A stretch of DNA of 64,000 bases. Source: Burkholderia sp. Leaf177. GTDB taxonomy: Bacteria; Pseudomonadota; Gammaproteobacteria; Burkholderiales; Burkholderiaceae. Under the pieces are notes generated by a model that saw nothing but the letters and a program-made list of their open reading frames with translations, was not told the origin of the DNA and did no database searches. Made by a program: the position numbers and the translations under genes. The stretch is from contig NZ_LMPF01000025.1 of NCBI RefSeq assembly GCF_001424345.1, positions 264,391-328,390 on the forward strand. Direction: 5' to 3'. Within the stretch, counting starts at the first letter, position 1, and the number at the start of each line of letters is the position of its first letter. This document shows positions 1 through 7,942 of the stretch, piece by piece.

Positions 1-643
1 GCACGCGCTGAAGCAACTCCGGGTGCTGTTGGCGCAAGGTCTCGACCATGTCGGTATTGTTCGTCGCGATGTCCACGCGATTGTTCACCACAGCCAGCAT
101 GTTCGCTTCATGGCTCGATGGCAGCACGCTCTTGAAGTCGTTGCGTACCGAGATGCCGTTCTTCGCGAACAGGTAATACGAAGGCACGAGCGTGCCCGAA
201 GTCGAATTCGGATCGCCGAAACCCAGGTTGATATCGTGCGTATTTTTCAGAACCTGATCGACGGTCTTCCACTTGCTGTTCACGCTGGTGATCAAGAGCG
301 AGTAGTACCCGGCCTCGCCGCTCTTGTACTTCACTTTTGCGAACACTTCCCCGTTGCCGCGGTCCACGGCTTCAATAGCCGATGCATTGCCGAAGTAACC
401 AATCTGCACTTTATTGAACCGCATGCCTTCGATAATTCCGGCGTAGTCCGTCGCGAAGAACGGCTTGACCTCGAGGCCGGTCTGCTTGTTGAGGTCGTCG
501 ATCAACGGCTGCCAGCGCTGCTTGAGCGCAGCGGAATTATCGGTGGAAATGATGCCGAAGTTGATCGTTTCAGCAAGCACTGCCTGCGAGACGAGGCAGG
601 CGGCGAACGCCGCGCCGGCCAGAAGGAATCGGGCTGATTTCAT
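1..643 (-). CDS. phnD: phosphonate ABC transporter substrate-binding protein (partial, 3' end outside window)
   Basis: Periplasmic binding protein of a phosphonate/phosphite ABC importer. Translating the reverse strand from the ATG at 643 gives an N-terminal signal peptide (MKSARFLLAGAAFAACLVSQ, cleaved near VLA-ET), then a PhnD-type start (INFGIISTDNSAALKQRWQP) and the family segments GYFGNASAIEA and FGDPNSTSGTLVPSYYLF, a hallmark of PhnD. The frame stays open to base 1, so about 214 residues are visible and the C-terminal third is lost. It lies 44 bp behind phnC in the same direction, the usual phnCDE order; a permease gene would be expected beyond base 1. Confidence 0.93.
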   Translation of the reverse strand, partial: MKSARFLLAGAAFAACLVSQAVLAETINFGIISTDNSAALKQRWQPLIDDLNKQTGLEVKPFFATDYAGIIEGMRFNKVQIGYFGNASAIEAVDRGNGEVFAKVKYKSGEAGYYSLLITSVNSKWKTVDQVLKNTHDINLGFGDPNSTSGTLVPSYYLFAKNGISVRNDFKSVLPSSHEANMLAVVNNRVDIATNNTDMVETLRQQHPELLQRV

Positions 644-687
644 CGAATGGGTCCAGGGTTGGAAAGAAACAAACAAAAGTGATTCGC

Positions 688-1599
688 TCACGAGCTCGCG
701 GCCGACGCGAACGCTGCAGATCGGGCCGATGCGCCTTCCGGACGCGCCGCTGCGCGTTCCGTTTGACGAACCGGATCGCGCTGGGCGGCGGCGGTGTCGG
801 TGTCGACGTCGGTATCGGTGTTCGGATCGGTCAGCAGTTCTTCGGCCGCCGCGCCGTACAACTCGCGCAACAAAGCCGGCGTCAGGCTCGCGGAAGGGCC
901 GTCGTACACCACGCAGCCGTTGCGCAGCGCGACCGTTCTGGCGCAGTACTTCATTGCTATGTCGATCTGATGAAGCGACACGACAACCGTCAGGCCGTGA
1001 TCCTCATTCAGCGACTGGAGCAGCTCCATCACGCGACGCGAGGACTCGGGATCGAGCGATGCAATGGGTTCATCGGCGAGGACGATACGCGCCCGCTGGA
1101 CCAGTGCGCGCGCAAGTGCGGCGCGTTGCTGCTGCCCGCCCGAGAGCGTGCTGGCGCGCTCGTTGATGTGATCGCCAATGCCCATGGCGGAGAGCGACGC
1201 CATGGCGAGTTCCTGCTCGGCGCGCGGAAAACGGCCGATCAGGCGCCGCCACAAGGGCACGCGCGACAACGCACCGATCAGCACATTCGTGCGTACCGTC
1301 AGGCGGCCGACGAGATTGAATTGCTGGAACACGAAAGCGACATCGCGACGAATCCTGCGGACCTCGCGCGCCACTTTGCCGTTCTCTTGAATGGGCCGGC
1401 CGAGCAGCGTTACATGCGACGGCGCCGGATCGGATGCGGTAAATCCCGCAATGTGGCGCAGCAACGTGGACTTGCCTGAACCTGATGCGCCGATCAGCGC
1501 AACCATTTCGCCCTCACCCACTTTCAGGTCGATGGAGTCGAGCGCCTTGCGGCCATTGTTGAACGTCTTGCTCAGTCGTTCGATGCGGATTGCATCCAT
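688..1599 (-). CDS. phnC: phosphonate ABC transporter ATP-binding protein
   Basis: ATPase that powers phosphonate import with PhnD and a PhnE permease. The start is the ATG at 1599, preceded by AGGA, giving 303 residues; the frame runs further upstream but that part is not PhnC-like. Visible motifs are Walker A GASGSGKST, signature LSGGQQQR, Walker B VLADEPIASLDP and the switch histidine in VSLHQ, with the PhnC-type stretch FVFQQFNLVGRLTVRTNVLIG. The last 45 residues are a low-complexity tail (DPNTDTDVDTDTAAAQ, then R/A/S-rich) beyond the usual end of the family, built on imperfect GTCGGT-like repeats near 795-835. The divergent neighbour is the GGDEF-EAL gene. Confidence 0.92.
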   Translation of the reverse strand: MDAIRIERLSKTFNNGRKALDSIDLKVGEGEMVALIGASGSGKSTLLRHIAGFTASDPAPSHVTLLGRPIQENGKVAREVRRIRRDVAFVFQQFNLVGRLTVRTNVLIGALSRVPLWRRLIGRFPRAEQELAMASLSAMGIGDHINERASTLSGGQQQRAALARALVQRARIVLADEPIASLDPESSRRVMELLQSLNEDHGLTVVVSLHQIDIAMKYCARTVALRNGCVVYDGPSASLTPALLRELYGAAAEELLTDPNTDTDVDTDTAAAQRDPVRQTERAAARPEGASARSAAFASAASS

Positions 1600-1967
1600 G
1601 ATGTCCTCACTATGACGCCTGGAAATTGCAGATTTGCAGCGTCGTACGGATTCTAGGAATGCAACATGACGACGCGGTGACGCCAGTAAGTCGTCTAGAT
1701 GAATACACAACTGGATGCAGGCAACCGACCGGTGGAACAACGCGATTTCAACAGCCGTTTAAAAACTTGGAATGAAAATAGGAAGGCACATCCGCTCACG
1801 ATAAACAGGTGATGCCGTAGGCAGCTCAACATTTGTCTTGAGCCCGTTGCCGCGCCGTAAGACAATTACGTTTCGTCTGATGAAATTTTGAACGTGTAAG
1901 TTTCAGCTGCGGAAGTTCAACAAATCGGCCAGGACACCACGACAGAGCCGACAGCCTTCACCTTCGC
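1600..1967. other. intergenic region between divergent phnC and GGDEF-EAL gene
   Basis: This 368-bp stretch must hold the divergent promoters of phnC and the cyclic-di-GMP gene. I see no further ORF. Two half-sites ATGACG (1666-1671) and GTGACG (1677-1682) lie 11 bp apart, the spacing of PhoB half-sites on the phnC strand, but they match the Pho box poorly (G where A is expected in TGACAG). No convincing sigma-70 pair was found. Confidence 0.4.
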
Positions 1968-4352
1968 GTGAATGAGACTGCTAAATACCAATCCGACGAC
2001 ATGCTTACATCTCTCCTTCCGCCATCCGTCTCGCCTGCGTTACGGCTAAGGTTTCATTGCCGTTCAATGGAACTGCAAAGGCCGCTTTCCACCGTTACCA
2101 TGGCGTTCACCGTCGTGGCCTTTCTCATTTTCGTGGTCGCTCGCGCGCACGTGACGGGTATCGAATTGCCGCTCTGGCCGCGCCTGTTGTGCGCGCTGTC
2201 ACTTTCACTGCTCGTGGCGGCAATTCCGCGCGCGCCCTCCACTTTCGTGTTCGGCCTGATCGGCGCGGCGTACGTGGTCGTGCTGCAGATTGGCGTGATG
2301 ATCACCGTGACCGGGGTCGAGCAGCCGCTCTACTGGATGCTGCCCGCCGGCATGGTCGTGCCCATCTGCGCCGCACCGCTATGGCTCACGCCGCGGCATT
2401 TCGTGCTCGGCACGATCGCGTTTTATATAGCGGGCATTCCTTTTGTGTTCTCGGTGCCCTTCACGCACGACGACTGGGTGTTATGTGCAATGTGGGTTGC
2501 CATCGGTATTCCGACCGCGACGGCGTTTCATTTCGGCTTCTACTGGTTCCGGCTCAATCACTTCTTGCTGGAAGAGAAGCTCATTACGCTGGCGGCAACC
2601 GATCCCCTCACGCAAATTCTCAACCGTCGCGCGTTCCTCGAACGGGCCGAGGAGATGCTGAGCGCACTGCGCACGGGCGATGAGATTGTCAGCGCGATCT
2701 TTCTGGACGTCGATCGATTCAAGTCCCTCAACGATCAATATGGCCACGCAAGAGGCGACGATGCGCTGCTGCAGGTCACGCAGATCATCAAGGACGCAAT
2801 ACCGCCCGAGGGGATCGCGGGCCGGCTCGGCGGCGAGGAATTCGCGGTGCTGATTCCGACTGCGGAAACGCATCAGGCGAGGGAACTTGCAGATCTCCTG
2901 CGCATACGCATCGCTGGTATCTTGCGGCCCGACGGGTTCCTGACCGCGAGTTTCGGCGTTGCGCATCGTCGTGAACATGAGGGCGTCGTCGCGCTGCTCG
3001 ATCGCGCAGATGAAGCGCTGCTGCGCGCGAAACATGCTGGCCGCAATCGCGTGTTCGTGGAGCGGACCAACAGCGTTGCGCGTGTGCGGGCAACGGCTAT
3101 CGATGATGATATCGATGCTTCCACAGATCAAACTCCCGACGCCGATACCGTCAGGCACTGGGGTCCGTTCGAACTTTCCACGCACTTCCAGCCGCTCTAT
3201 AGTTTGTCGCACCAGAAGCAGGTCGGCTTCGAGGTCCTCTTGCGTGGACGCGATCGGGACGGTCATCCCGTTCAACCGGAGTTGCTCTTCGCGCCGCAAT
3301 CTAATCCGGATGTCACCGAGCTCGATTCGCTCACGCATCATCTGCACTTCAACAATGCGCGCAAGCGTTTGCCGCAGGACACGTGGCTGTTCTTGAACGT
3401 CGCGCCGTCCACGTTCATTCAGGTTGGCTATGAGCAGACGCTCGCGAACATGGCGAGCGCGGCGGGACTCAGTCCGGGCAGCATCGTGCTGGAGATCCTG
3501 GAGTCGGAAGGCGTGAGCGTGGAGGAACTGGCGCTGGCCGCGTGGCGGTATCGGGGATGCGGATTCCTGATTGCCGTCGATGACTTCGGCGCGGGCCATT
3601 CCAACCTCGACCGCCTGCTGCGGATTCAGCCGGACTTCGTGAAGCTCGATGGCGAACTGATTCGCGCGAAGAGCCGTGCTTCGGATCAGCCGTTGTTATC
3701 GACCATTGTGTCGCTGCTGCATCGCGCGGATATGCTCGTGGTCGTGGAAGGGATCGAGACGACTGAAGAGCTCGTGCTCGCGGTCGAATCCAACGTCGAT
3801 TTTGCGCAAGGATTCTTGCTCGGCAGACCGAGCGCGAGCATTCCATCGCCCGAAGCGGTGATGCGGCGCATCGACCATGCATTCGATGTCATCGCCGAAG
3901 GACGCAGCGTGCGCGCGAGCCGTTTTGAAGCGCAACTGTCGCCCTATTTGGCGATGGTGGAAACGGCGGCCGCGGCGTTATCGAACGGCACCGAGGTTGA
4001 CGAAGCCATTGCACCGATGACCGGTTTCGCGCTCTGCCGTCGCTGTTTCGTGCTCGACCACACGGGCCGCATCGTGGGACAGGAGTTTGTCGGGCGAGCG
4101 GGACCCGGCGGCGACTCGAGGCTCGGTCCGTTGCTGTCCACGCAATCGGCGCGCTGGGATCATCGGCCGTATTACTGGAAGGCCGTGGCGAACATGGGGA
4201 AGGCAGTGTTCTGTCAACCTTACCTGTCGCTTACCAGCGGACGCGCTTCGGTGGGCGTGACAATGGCCGTGCAACGCGAGGGCAAGGTGATGGTCGTTGG
4301 CAGCGAACTCGACTGGACGTCGCCGCATCTGGCATGGCCTGCTGGAGAGTGA
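1968..4352 (+). CDS. membrane-bound GGDEF-EAL cyclic-di-GMP protein
   Basis: Bifunctional-type protein for c-di-GMP synthesis and/or breakdown, 794 residues from a GTG start. Residues about 35-195 contain five or six hydrophobic segments (an inner-membrane sensor region). The GGDEF domain (about 207-365) has the active-site motif GGEEF at 288-292, so cyclase activity is plausible. The EAL domain (about 395-640) has EVLLR at 422-426 in place of EAL-LR, a common functional variant, with LNVAP, VLEILE, DDFG (538-541) and FVKLD retained. The last 150 residues (SPYLAMVETAAAALSNG onward, with CRRCFVLDHTGRIVGQEF and YYWKAVANMGK) look like a Cache/PAS-like sensory domain after the EAL, an unusual position. 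It stands alone, divergent from phnC. BcsA at the far end of the window is a possible c-di-GMP target; that link is inference. Confidence 0.9.
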   Translation: MNETAKYQSDDMLTSLLPPSVSPALRLRFHCRSMELQRPLSTVTMAFTVVAFLIFVVARAHVTGIELPLWPRLLCALSLSLLVAAIPRAPSTFVFGLIGAAYVVVLQIGVMITVTGVEQPLYWMLPAGMVVPICAAPLWLTPRHFVLGTIAFYIAGIPFVFSVPFTHDDWVLCAMWVAIGIPTATAFHFGFYWFRLNHFLLEEKLITLAATDPLTQILNRRAFLERAEEMLSALRTGDEIVSAIFLDVDRFKSLNDQYGHARGDDALLQVTQIIKDAIPPEGIAGRLGGEEFAVLIPTAETHQARELADLLRIRIAGILRPDGFLTASFGVAHRREHEGVVALLDRADEALLRAKHAGRNRVFVERTNSVARVRATAIDDDIDASTDQTPDADTVRHWGPFELSTHFQPLYSLSHQKQVGFEVLLRGRDRDGHPVQPELLFAPQSNPDVTELDSLTHHLHFNNARKRLPQDTWLFLNVAPSTFIQVGYEQTLANMASAAGLSPGSIVLEILESEGVSVEELALAAWRYRGCGFLIAVDDFGAGHSNLDRLLRIQPDFVKLDGELIRAKSRASDQPLLSTIVSLLHRADMLVVVEGIETTEELVLAVESNVDFAQGFLLGRPSASIPSPEAVMRRIDHAFDVIAEGRSVRASRFEAQLSPYLAMVETAAAALSNGTEVDEAIAPMTGFALCRRCFVLDHTGRIVGQEFVGRAGPGGDSRLGPLLSTQSARWDHRPYYWKAVANMGKAVFCQPYLSLTSGRASVGVTMAVQREGKVMVVGSELDWTSPHLAWPAGE

Positions 4353-4403
4353 AATGCTTTAGATGCAGATATTGATGTGCAACGACGTTCCATAAGCGGT
4401 GTA

Positions 4404-4432
4404 TTGACAACCGATACACGTCGGCATAAGAT
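4404..4432 (+). promoter_or_regulatory. sigma-70 promoter of the tacAT-like pair
   Basis: TTGACA at 4404-4409, a 17-bp spacer, then TAAGAT at 4427-4432. It lies 36 bp ahead of the antitoxin ATG and immediately upstream of the inverted repeat at 4434-4454. Confidence 0.6.
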
Positions 4433-4433
4433 T

Positions 4434-4454
4434 CGTATATCTAATGTATATACG
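4434..4454. promoter_or_regulatory. candidate antitoxin operator (inverted repeat)
   Basis: Perfect 7-bp inverted repeat CGTATAT (4434-4440) / ATATACG (4448-4454) with a 7-bp spacer. It sits just downstream of the -10 box and covers the likely transcription start. Ribbon-helix-helix antitoxins such as TacA repress their own promoter at such sites; binding here is inferred. Confidence 0.6.
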
Positions 4455-4468
4455 TTTTGGAGGATGCC

Positions 4469-4741
4469 ATGCGTGATGCACTTATCAATCTGCGCGCGTT
4501 GCCTGAGCAACGGGACCTGATCGACCATGCCGCGAGCCTGCTCGGCAAGAACCGGTCCGACTTCATGCTGGAAGCCGCGTGCGAGCGCGCTCAGGCGGTC
4601 GTGTTGGATCAGACGTTCTTCAACCTCGACGCAGAAAAGTTCAAGCAGTTTACCCATATGCTGGACGCTCCAACCACACCGAACGCCGGTCTTGCACGCC
4701 TCATGAAAGTGAAGGCGCCATGGAGCGCTAACAAGAAATGA
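4469..4741 (+). CDS. DUF1778 (TacA-like) ribbon-helix-helix antitoxin
   Basis: Antitoxin of a type II toxin-antitoxin pair. Translation should begin at the ATG at 4469, with GGAGG at 4459-4463 as ribosome binding site; the frame can be extended to a TTG at 4457, but that codon overlaps the Shine-Dalgarno. The 90-residue product starts MRDALINLRALPEQRDLIDH, followed by GKNRSDFMLEAACERA, the RHH beta-strand plus helix pattern of DUF1778. Its C-terminal part (FFNLDAEKFKQFTHMLDAP) is the toxin-wrapping region of this family. The stop overlaps the toxin ATG (ATGA at 4738-4741), so the two are translationally coupled. Confidence 0.88.
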   Translation: MRDALINLRALPEQRDLIDHAASLLGKNRSDFMLEAACERAQAVVLDQTFFNLDAEKFKQFTHMLDAPTTPNAGLARLMKVKAPWSANKK

Positions 4742-5220
4742 GTTTGCAGCTTTCCGCGCCGCAGCCGCTTTTGGAAGCGCATGACGTTTCCGACTTTTCA
4801 TGTGGCAATGCCGAATTGGACGACTGGCTTAAAAAGCGTGCCCTCTTCAACCACGCATCCGGCGCGAGCCGCGTATTTGTGACCACAGATACAGATGATC
4901 GCGTGTACGGTTACTACGCACTCGCTGCAGGTGCAGTTGCCCATCGCGAGGCAACTGGCAACGTTCGTCGAAACATGCCTGACCCGATTCCTGTCGTGGT
5001 GCTAGGACGACTTGCACGCGATATCAATGCCCGGGGAATTCAGCTCGGTGCGTCGTTGCTGCAGGATGCGGTCAATCGCGCGGTTACTGTTGCGGAAAAA
5101 ATGGGTGTTCGTGCCATTCTGGTTCACGCGATCGATGATCGAGCCGTGGCGTTCTACGAAAGCTATGGCTTAAGGCCGTCACCCATGCACCCTATGACCC
5201 TCCTGCTTCGTCTGAGCTAG
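4738..5220 (+). CDS. GNAT acetyltransferase toxin (TacT-like)
   Basis: Toxin partner of the DUF1778 antitoxin. The 160-residue protein has a GCN5-related N-acetyltransferase fold: DFSCGNAELDDWLKKRA at the N-terminus, typical of TacT/AtaT-type toxins, the central strand VYGYYALAAGAVAHR, and the acetyl-CoA loop VVLGRLARDINARGIQLGAS. The C-terminal DDRAVAFYESYGLRPSP is also family-typical. Known TacT toxins acetylate the amino group of aminoacyl-tRNA and stop translation; that activity is inferred by family here. It overlaps the antitoxin by 4 bp. The C-terminal tyrosine used by TacT as general acid is plausibly the Y of FYESYG. Confidence 0.87.
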   Translation: MSLQLSAPQPLLEAHDVSDFSCGNAELDDWLKKRALFNHASGASRVFVTTDTDDRVYGYYALAAGAVAHREATGNVRRNMPDPIPVVVLGRLARDINARGIQLGASLLQDAVNRAVTVAEKMGVRAILVHAIDDRAVAFYESYGLRPSPMHPMTLLLRLS

Positions 5221-5286
5221 ACATTCGGTTGTGCTTTTCAAACGACATCAGCGCCCTTCCTGCTCCCGACCGTCCGCAATTTTTGA

Positions 5287-5985
5287 ATGCACGAATCCAC
5301 GAATGCAATGACCGACTCGACCTCCAAGCGCTTTTCCGACCCTGAAATTGCAGGGGTTTATCGGGCGATTCACGAACGCCGCGACATGCGGCATTTCACA
5401 GACGCGCCGGTCGCGGCCGAACTGATGGCGCGATTGATCGATGCCGCGCATCACGCGCCGAGCGTTGGGTTCATGCAGCCCTGGCGCTTCGTGCGCGTGA
5501 CCGATCGCGGTTTGCGTCTGGCGCTGCACGACATCGTGGAAACGGAACGTTGCGCAACGGCCGCGGCGCTCAATGAACGAAGCGATGAATTCATGCGCCT
5601 CAAGGTCCAAGGCATTCTGGATTGCGCGGAGGTGTTGGTGGTCGGCTTGATGGAAAACCGCGAGCACCATGTTTTCGGCCGCCGCACGTTGCCGGAAATG
5701 GATCTTGCGTCGGTGGCCTGCGCGATCCAGAACATGTGGCTTGCAGCACGCGCTGAAGGGATTGGTCTCGGATGGGTATCGTTGTTCGATGTCGCAGCCG
5801 TGCAGCGTCTGCTCCATATGCCGGCAGATGCAAAACCGGTTGCCATTCTCTGCATCGGCCACGTGCAGCATTTCTACGACGAGCCCATGCTGCAAGCCGA
5901 AGGCTGGGCGCAACGTGTGCCCGCAGCACATTGTGTTGAAGAGAATCGCTGGCCCGAAGCGCTCAGCGATCGCGATAACCGATAA
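5287..5985 (+). CDS. bluB: 5,6-dimethylbenzimidazole synthase
   Basis: Flavin-destroying enzyme that turns reduced FMN into the lower ligand of vitamin B12. The 232-residue protein shows the BluB start RAIHERRDMRHFTDAPV, the FMN-binding segment HHAPSVGFMQPWRFV, PEMDLASVACAIQNMWLAARAEG and GLGWVSLFD, all diagnostic. Two in-frame ATGs are possible (5287 and 5308); neither has a good Shine-Dalgarno, and 5308 (MTDSTSKRF) may be the true start. It appears to be a stand-alone gene: no other cobalamin gene and no cobalamin riboswitch were seen beside it. Confidence 0.93.
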   Translation: MHESTNAMTDSTSKRFSDPEIAGVYRAIHERRDMRHFTDAPVAAELMARLIDAAHHAPSVGFMQPWRFVRVTDRGLRLALHDIVETERCATAAALNERSDEFMRLKVQGILDCAEVLVVGLMENREHHVFGRRTLPEMDLASVACAIQNMWLAARAEGIGLGWVSLFDVAAVQRLLHMPADAKPVAILCIGHVQHFYDEPMLQAEGWAQRVPAAHCVEENRWPEALSDRDNR

Positions 5986-5996
5986 ATCCCTTTCCC

Positions 5997-6026
5997 TTGC
6001 CGTCGATCGAATCCGCGATGTAATAT
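5997..6026 (+). promoter_or_regulatory. candidate garL promoter
   Basis: TTGCCG at 5997-6002, 18-bp spacer, TAATAT at 6021-6026. The -10 overlaps an ATATGAC heptamer (6023-6029) that also occurs in the regulator/udh palindrome at 11956-11962, which hints at shared control by the divergent FadR-type regulator. The shared word is short, so this is suggestive only. Confidence 0.4.
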
Positions 6027-6121
6027 GACGTCTGATAACGTATGAGCTTGCCGCATACAGATTCATACTCAGGTTTTCAACTCAAGCCGAAATTCGAGCA
6101 ATTACGCAAGAGGAAGCCGTC

Positions 6122-6925
6122 ATGACCGCGCCTACGCAAGACTCGCTGCACTCGCCCTACCAGCCGCTTCCCAACACGTTTCGCCAGTCCGTCCTGAAAC
6201 AGGAGAAGCAGATTGGTTGCTGGGCGTCGCTCGGCAGCCCGATCACGACCGAATTGCTCGGCATGCTTGGCTTCGACTGGATTCTGCTGGACGCGGAGCA
6301 CGCGCCCAATGACGTCCTCACGCTCATCCCGCAGCTGATGGCGCTCAAGGACAGCCGTAGCGCGCCCGTGGTGCGCCCGCCGGCCAACGAGAGCGTGATC
6401 ATCAAGCGCCTGCTCGACAGCGGCTTCTTTAACTTCCTGATCCCGTTTGTCGACAGCGCCGCCGACGCCACCCGGGCCGTCGCCGCCACCCGCTATCCGC
6501 CGCAAGGCATCCGCGGGGTATCGGTAGGACACCGAGGTAATAAATACGGCACCGTGCCCAGCTACCTCACCACCGCTAACGACAATATCTGCGTGATCGT
6601 GCAGATCGAGAGCCGCAAGGCGGTGGAGTCGATCGATGAAATCCTCGCGGTCGATGGCGTAGATGCCGTGTTTCTCGGACCATCGGATCTGGCGGCATCG
6701 TATGGACATCTCGGCAATGCGAATCATCCGGACGTGCAAAAGGCCATGGCGCATGTCTTCGATCGCGCCCGCGCAGCCGGTAAAGCGAGCGGCACGCTTG
6801 CGCCCGTGCAGGCCGAGGCTGAACGTTATCTCGCGATGGGCTGCCAGGTGATCGCGGTGTGTGCGGATATGGGCCTGTTGCGCAACGCGGCGCAAGCCGT
6901 GCAGAAACATTTCATGCAGAAGTAA
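6122..6925 (+). CDS. garL: 2-dehydro-3-deoxyglucarate aldolase
   Basis: Class II, HpcH/HpaI-family aldolase that splits 2-dehydro-3-deoxy-D-glucarate into pyruvate and tartronate semialdehyde. The 267-residue sequence follows E. coli GarL closely: IGCWASLGSPITTELLG, DWILLDAEHAPNDV, FYNFLIPFV-like FFNFLIPFVD, RYPPQGIRGVSVGHR, the metal-binding VQIES and GPSDLAAS, and GHLGNANHPDVQKAM. A purine-rich AAGAGGAAG lies just before the ATG. garR follows 54 bp downstream, so the product tartronate semialdehyde passes straight to the next enzyme. Confidence 0.94.
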   Translation: MTAPTQDSLHSPYQPLPNTFRQSVLKQEKQIGCWASLGSPITTELLGMLGFDWILLDAEHAPNDVLTLIPQLMALKDSRSAPVVRPPANESVIIKRLLDSGFFNFLIPFVDSAADATRAVAATRYPPQGIRGVSVGHRGNKYGTVPSYLTTANDNICVIVQIESRKAVESIDEILAVDGVDAVFLGPSDLAASYGHLGNANHPDVQKAMAHVFDRARAAGKASGTLAPVQAEAERYLAMGCQVIAVCADMGLLRNAAQAVQKHFMQK

Positions 6926-6979
6926 AGTTTTATCGAGTGGCATCGACGACTGCGAACCCGAATTTTTTTGGAGGATGAC

Positions 6980-7876
6980 ATGCAAAAAGCAGGTTTTATC
7001 GGACTGGGAATCATGGGCAAGCCCATGGCTGAAAACCTCGTCAAGAACGGCGTCGCGCTCGCGGCGTTCACACGCAGCGGCGTGCCGGCGGAGTTGACGC
7101 AAGCGGGCGCTGTCGCCTGCGACAATCCTGCAGCGGTCGCCGCACAAGCCGACGTGATCTTCGTGATGGTCCCGGATACGCCCGACGTCGAGCGTGTCCT
7201 GTTCGGCGAGAACGGCGTGGTCGCGGCGCTGCGCCCGGGCCAGATCGTGGTGGACATGAGCTCGATCTCGCCCATCGCCACACGCGACTTCGCGGCCAAG
7301 GTTCGCGAGCGCGGCGCGGAGTATCTGGACGCGCCGGTATCTGGCGGCGAAGTGGGCGCAAAAGCGGCGTCGCTGACCATCATGGTAGGTGGATCGCAAG
7401 CTACGTTCGATACCGTCAAGCCGCTCTTCGACATGATGGGCAAGAACGTCTCGCTGATCGGTGAAGTGGGCGCGGGACAGGTCTGCAAGCTGGCGAACCA
7501 GGTGATCGTTGCCGCGACCATTGAAGCGGTGGGCGAAGCGTTGTTGCTGGCATCGAAGGCGGGTGTCGATGCCGAGAAAGTACGCAAGGCGCTGATGGGC
7601 GGATTTGCGTCGTCGCGCATTCTGGAAGTGCACGGCGAGCGCATGACCAAGCGTACGTTCAATCCGGGCTTTCGCATCGAGCTGCATCAGAAGGATTTGA
7701 ACTTGGCGTTGTCGACGGCGCAATCGCTCGGGGTGTCGTTGCCAAATACAGCGACCTGTCAGGCGCTTTTCAACGCGTGCGCGGCGCATGGCGGCAAGGC
7801 GTGGGATCACTCGGGCATGGTTCGCGCGCTCGAATATCTCGCCGATCACGAGATCGGTCAGAACACGGCCAGCTGA
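6980..7876 (+). CDS. garR: 2-hydroxy-3-oxopropionate (tartronate semialdehyde) reductase
   Basis: NAD(P)H-dependent reductase that makes D-glycerate from tartronate semialdehyde, a beta-hydroxyacid dehydrogenase. The start is the ATG at 6980 behind GGAGG; the in-frame TTG at 6968 overlaps that site. The 298-residue protein shows the Rossmann motif GLGIMGKPMAENL (8-20), the substrate loop DAPVSGGEVGAK (117-128) and the catalytic lysine in GAGQVCKLANQ (K170). It follows garL in the same orientation, and a strong bidirectional terminator sits 20 bp past its stop. Confidence 0.94.
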   Translation: MQKAGFIGLGIMGKPMAENLVKNGVALAAFTRSGVPAELTQAGAVACDNPAAVAAQADVIFVMVPDTPDVERVLFGENGVVAALRPGQIVVDMSSISPIATRDFAAKVRERGAEYLDAPVSGGEVGAKAASLTIMVGGSQATFDTVKPLFDMMGKNVSLIGEVGAGQVCKLANQVIVAATIEAVGEALLLASKAGVDAEKVRKALMGGFASSRILEVHGERMTKRTFNPGFRIELHQKDLNLALSTAQSLGVSLPNTATCQALFNACAAHGGKAWDHSGMVRALEYLADHEIGQNTAS

Positions 7877-7897
7877 TTTTTCAGCGCATGAAAAAAA

Positions 7898-7929
7898 GGG
7901 CATCGCGTTTGTTTCGCGATGCCCTTTTT
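7898..7929. terminator. bidirectional intrinsic terminator
   Basis: A perfect 10-bp stem GGGCATCGCG (7898-7907) / CGCGATGCCC (7915-7924) with a 7-nt loop, followed by TTTTT (7925-7929) and preceded by AAAAAAA (7891-7897). It can end garLR transcripts from the left and the ABC-transporter operon from the right. Confidence 0.93.
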
Positions 7930-7942
7930 GTTTTGGTGAGAC

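Noticed and set aside
1666..1682. Pho box upstream of phnC
   Set aside because: Half-site spacing is right (11 bp) but ATGACG/GTGACG match the consensus poorly and only two units are seen.
6077..7903. 608-codon open frame on the minus strand
   Set aside because: It lies antisense to garL and garR, both with full family motifs; its sequence is Arg/His-rich with no domain. A high-GC shadow frame.
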